From assembly GCA_009617715.1 (NCBI GenBank), contig VTFK01000186.1, positions 682,001 through 746,000 on the forward strand: 64,000 nucleotides of DNA, written 5' to 3'. Positions within the stretch are counted from its first letter, which is position 1. Every line of letters begins with the position of its first letter. Made by a program: the position numbers and the translations under genes. The DNA is from Plectrocnemia conspersa (taxonomy: Eukaryota > Arthropoda > Insecta > Trichoptera > Polycentropodidae). The notes under the pieces were generated by a model. That model searched no databases and was not told where the DNA came from. It saw only the letters and a program-made list of their open reading frames with translations. Positions 62,405 through 64,000 of this stretch are shown here, piece after piece.

Positions 62405-63300
62405 ATCTATATTACTGATGATACAGTTAATAAATATTTTGTGGAGAAATAGTGTTTTTTTTTTTTTATATTTATATTTGTAATTAATAATTTATTAGTA
62501 GTAGTAGCACAATATGGCAACCTAAATTCAGATTTTTAATCAAATTTATAATTAAAATGAGATGACTTGCTGATGCACTTATAATCTTGCGTTATGTTAA
62601 TTTTAAATAGTTTATGTATGTCTTCATGCAGTTCATCAGAAAGATAAACTGCATTCCGATAATGTATGTAAAAAAATAAGAACATTGACAAGGCAATCGA
62701 GAGAATGATTTTAAAGATAATGATTTTCAGACATAAGTAATAAAAAAAAGTACAATTTAACAGGAAATTATTTTAAGATAAGTGCATATAAATAAATACT
62801 TGGTTATTTTTGTTTTCCTTTTACTGCGCTTGTTATTTGTTCTTTTAAAATTTATTTAAAAAAAATATTTTTAGTGTATTATTATATTTTTCTGAATGTA
62901 TACGTTTTATATTTATAATTTTATTGCATCAAATTGTAACCGCAGAATGAGTTATTTTTTACTCGTGATGTATTACGTAAATAAAAAAATTGTCCTCATA
63001 AAAAAAGTCTCAAGGAAACAAACTAAATAGATAGGACAATATTCTGAAAGAGCACGACAACGCTGAGGGGGATAGAGTAGCGTCAGATGCTGCTCTTGCG
63101 GTATCGAAACAGCGAAAAGATGAACCTCATTATTCAAAAAGAAAGTGGACCGTATTTTAGTTAAAAGCTTTAGCGCTATACGTAAGAGAGATGTATATGA
63201 ATAAACTGTGTTAGAAATTTCTATACATATTTTTGAATAAATATTACTTAATAAATTATTTAGGTTTATTTAAGTAATATTATGATTGTTTATACTTTTT
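62405..63300. other. AT-rich stretch in the ERK first intron
   Basis: No gene or repeat is recognised. A small GC-richer patch at 63048-63125 (GCTGAGGGGGATAGAGTAGC) has no assigned identity. Confidence 0.45.
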
Positions 63301-63317
63301 GAATGTATATATACTAT

Positions 63318-63400
63318 CGCATGGAGTAGTGGTAAGTCATTGTTTATACTTTATAAATTGAAGGTCGTGAGTTTGAATCCCACACAGTGTTTATAAAATC
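63318..63400 (+). repeat. tRNA-like / SINE-like pol III promoter remnant
   Basis: GGAGTAGTGGTAAGTCA (A-box-like D-arm) is followed about 45 bases later by GGTCGTGAGTTTGAATCCCAC. That is a B-box-like T-arm with a 4-of-5 paired stem around TTTGAAT. The acceptor arms do not pair and no clear anticodon loop can be set, so this is more likely a degenerate tRNA or tRNA-derived SINE head than a working tRNA. Confidence 0.35.
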
Positions 63401-63404
63401 AGAT

Positions 63405-64000
63405 TTAATGTTTATTATTAATTATAATTCCGATCGATCACTTCAGATTGGATTTTACTAGCTTTTTCTAATCTCATGGATGAATATCGAAGTGTTTAAA
63501 TAAAATCGAGCTACTTCGTAACTTATATATGTAAGTCTTCTTATATCATATAAGCTATATTATAAGACTTATCCCTCGATGTACGCGGTGATTGTTTTAT
63601 ATAGTTTCACTTTTACGCGATTAAGAAAAAACTTTTTTTTTAATACTTCAAATCATACATATTTGGTTCTGCACGATGTACAAACGCGAAAGCTTACTAC
63701 CACTTCTTTCACTTGACCTACACATGGGACCTCTTCCACTGCTTATGCAGTGTGTCTTGAGTTGCTTTCTAGAATACACGCGTATCACTGAGGATTTTAC
63801 TCGTTTACTTGATAAGTTAAAGAAACGTTAAAAATTTACGTGATTTGATTAGCTTTACTTAAATAAAAAATATGGGCGTTTTTATTTCAAAATTACGATG
63901 TCGCATTCTAAAATCGCGTCTTGATGTTTGACAAATACGCAACCCATTTGTTCGGAGGCTCTGTTTTATCAAACAAAGGACTAACCATAAGAAGTTTGCG
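63405..64000. other. End of window, nothing recognised
   Basis: Mixed-composition sequence without a domain-bearing frame. It includes a moderately GC-rich patch at 63690-63790. The missing ERK exon 1 is not here. Confidence 0.4.

Overview
The window is AT-rich nuclear DNA from an animal, almost certainly an insect. The evidence is spliced genes with GT..AG introns, the arthropod-type ERK and Bre1 proteins, and a dense load of insect-type transposons (Jockey/CR1-like and RTE-like LINEs, hAT, mariner, pogo/Tigger, piggyBac, Ty3/Gypsy). I cannot name the order or species. There is no bacterial or viral genome organisation, and no CRISPR, rRNA or convincing functional tRNA.

Five host genes are supported. 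(1) A coiled-coil protein of about 990 aa on + (19783-23417, six coding exons); it is possibly a quick-to-court-type protein, but I do not hold that name firmly. (2) Bre1, the E3 ligase for histone H2B, on - (46560 to 32062). Fourteen coding exons join in frame to 981 aa, from a CpG-rich first exon to the C-terminal RING. (3) and (4) Two very short mitochondrial-type genes on + that share one spliced exon (52824-54287). The first is a 66-aa LYR-motif microprotein resembling vertebrate MIEF1-MP/AltMiD51. The second is a 142-aa MTRFR/C12orf65-type release factor whose ATG lies three bases after the first stop, and whose GGQ is read as GGS. (5) ERK MAP kinase (rolled) on - (61374 to 56987), seven exons; the N-terminal exon lies outside the window.

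Layout: 0-19 kb is a transposon-rich gene desert. It holds LINE 3' ends, a hAT element nested in a LINE with an 8-bp target duplication, a decayed CR1-like LINE, a TIR element with TTA flanks, and copies of a composite palindromic repeat. 19.7-24 kb is the coiled-coil gene. 24.2-27.6 kb is a composite repeat split by a 2.1-kb transposon with about 320-bp terminal inverted repeats, whose protein family I recognise only as an uncharacterised repetitive arthropod family. 28.9-46.9 kb is Bre1. Its seventh-to-eighth-kb second intron is a graveyard of piggyBac, mariner and Tigger copies plus a perfect TTAA-flanked MITE, and a later intron holds an antisense Ty3/Gypsy remnant. 47-52.7 kb is again transposon debris. 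52.8-54.4 kb is the dicistronic gene, converging on ERK at 57-61.4 kb, whose large introns carry more composite repeats.

How the genes relate: no pathway joins all of them. The two overlapping-transcript genes at 53 kb do fit together, since both families act on mitochondrial ribosomes (assembly and rescue). The most unusual observations are that dicistronic unit, the GGS release factor, the long-TIR transposon, and a repeat family with a near-perfect zero-loop 117-bp-arm palindrome, present in at least four full copies, two of them beside or inside genes.
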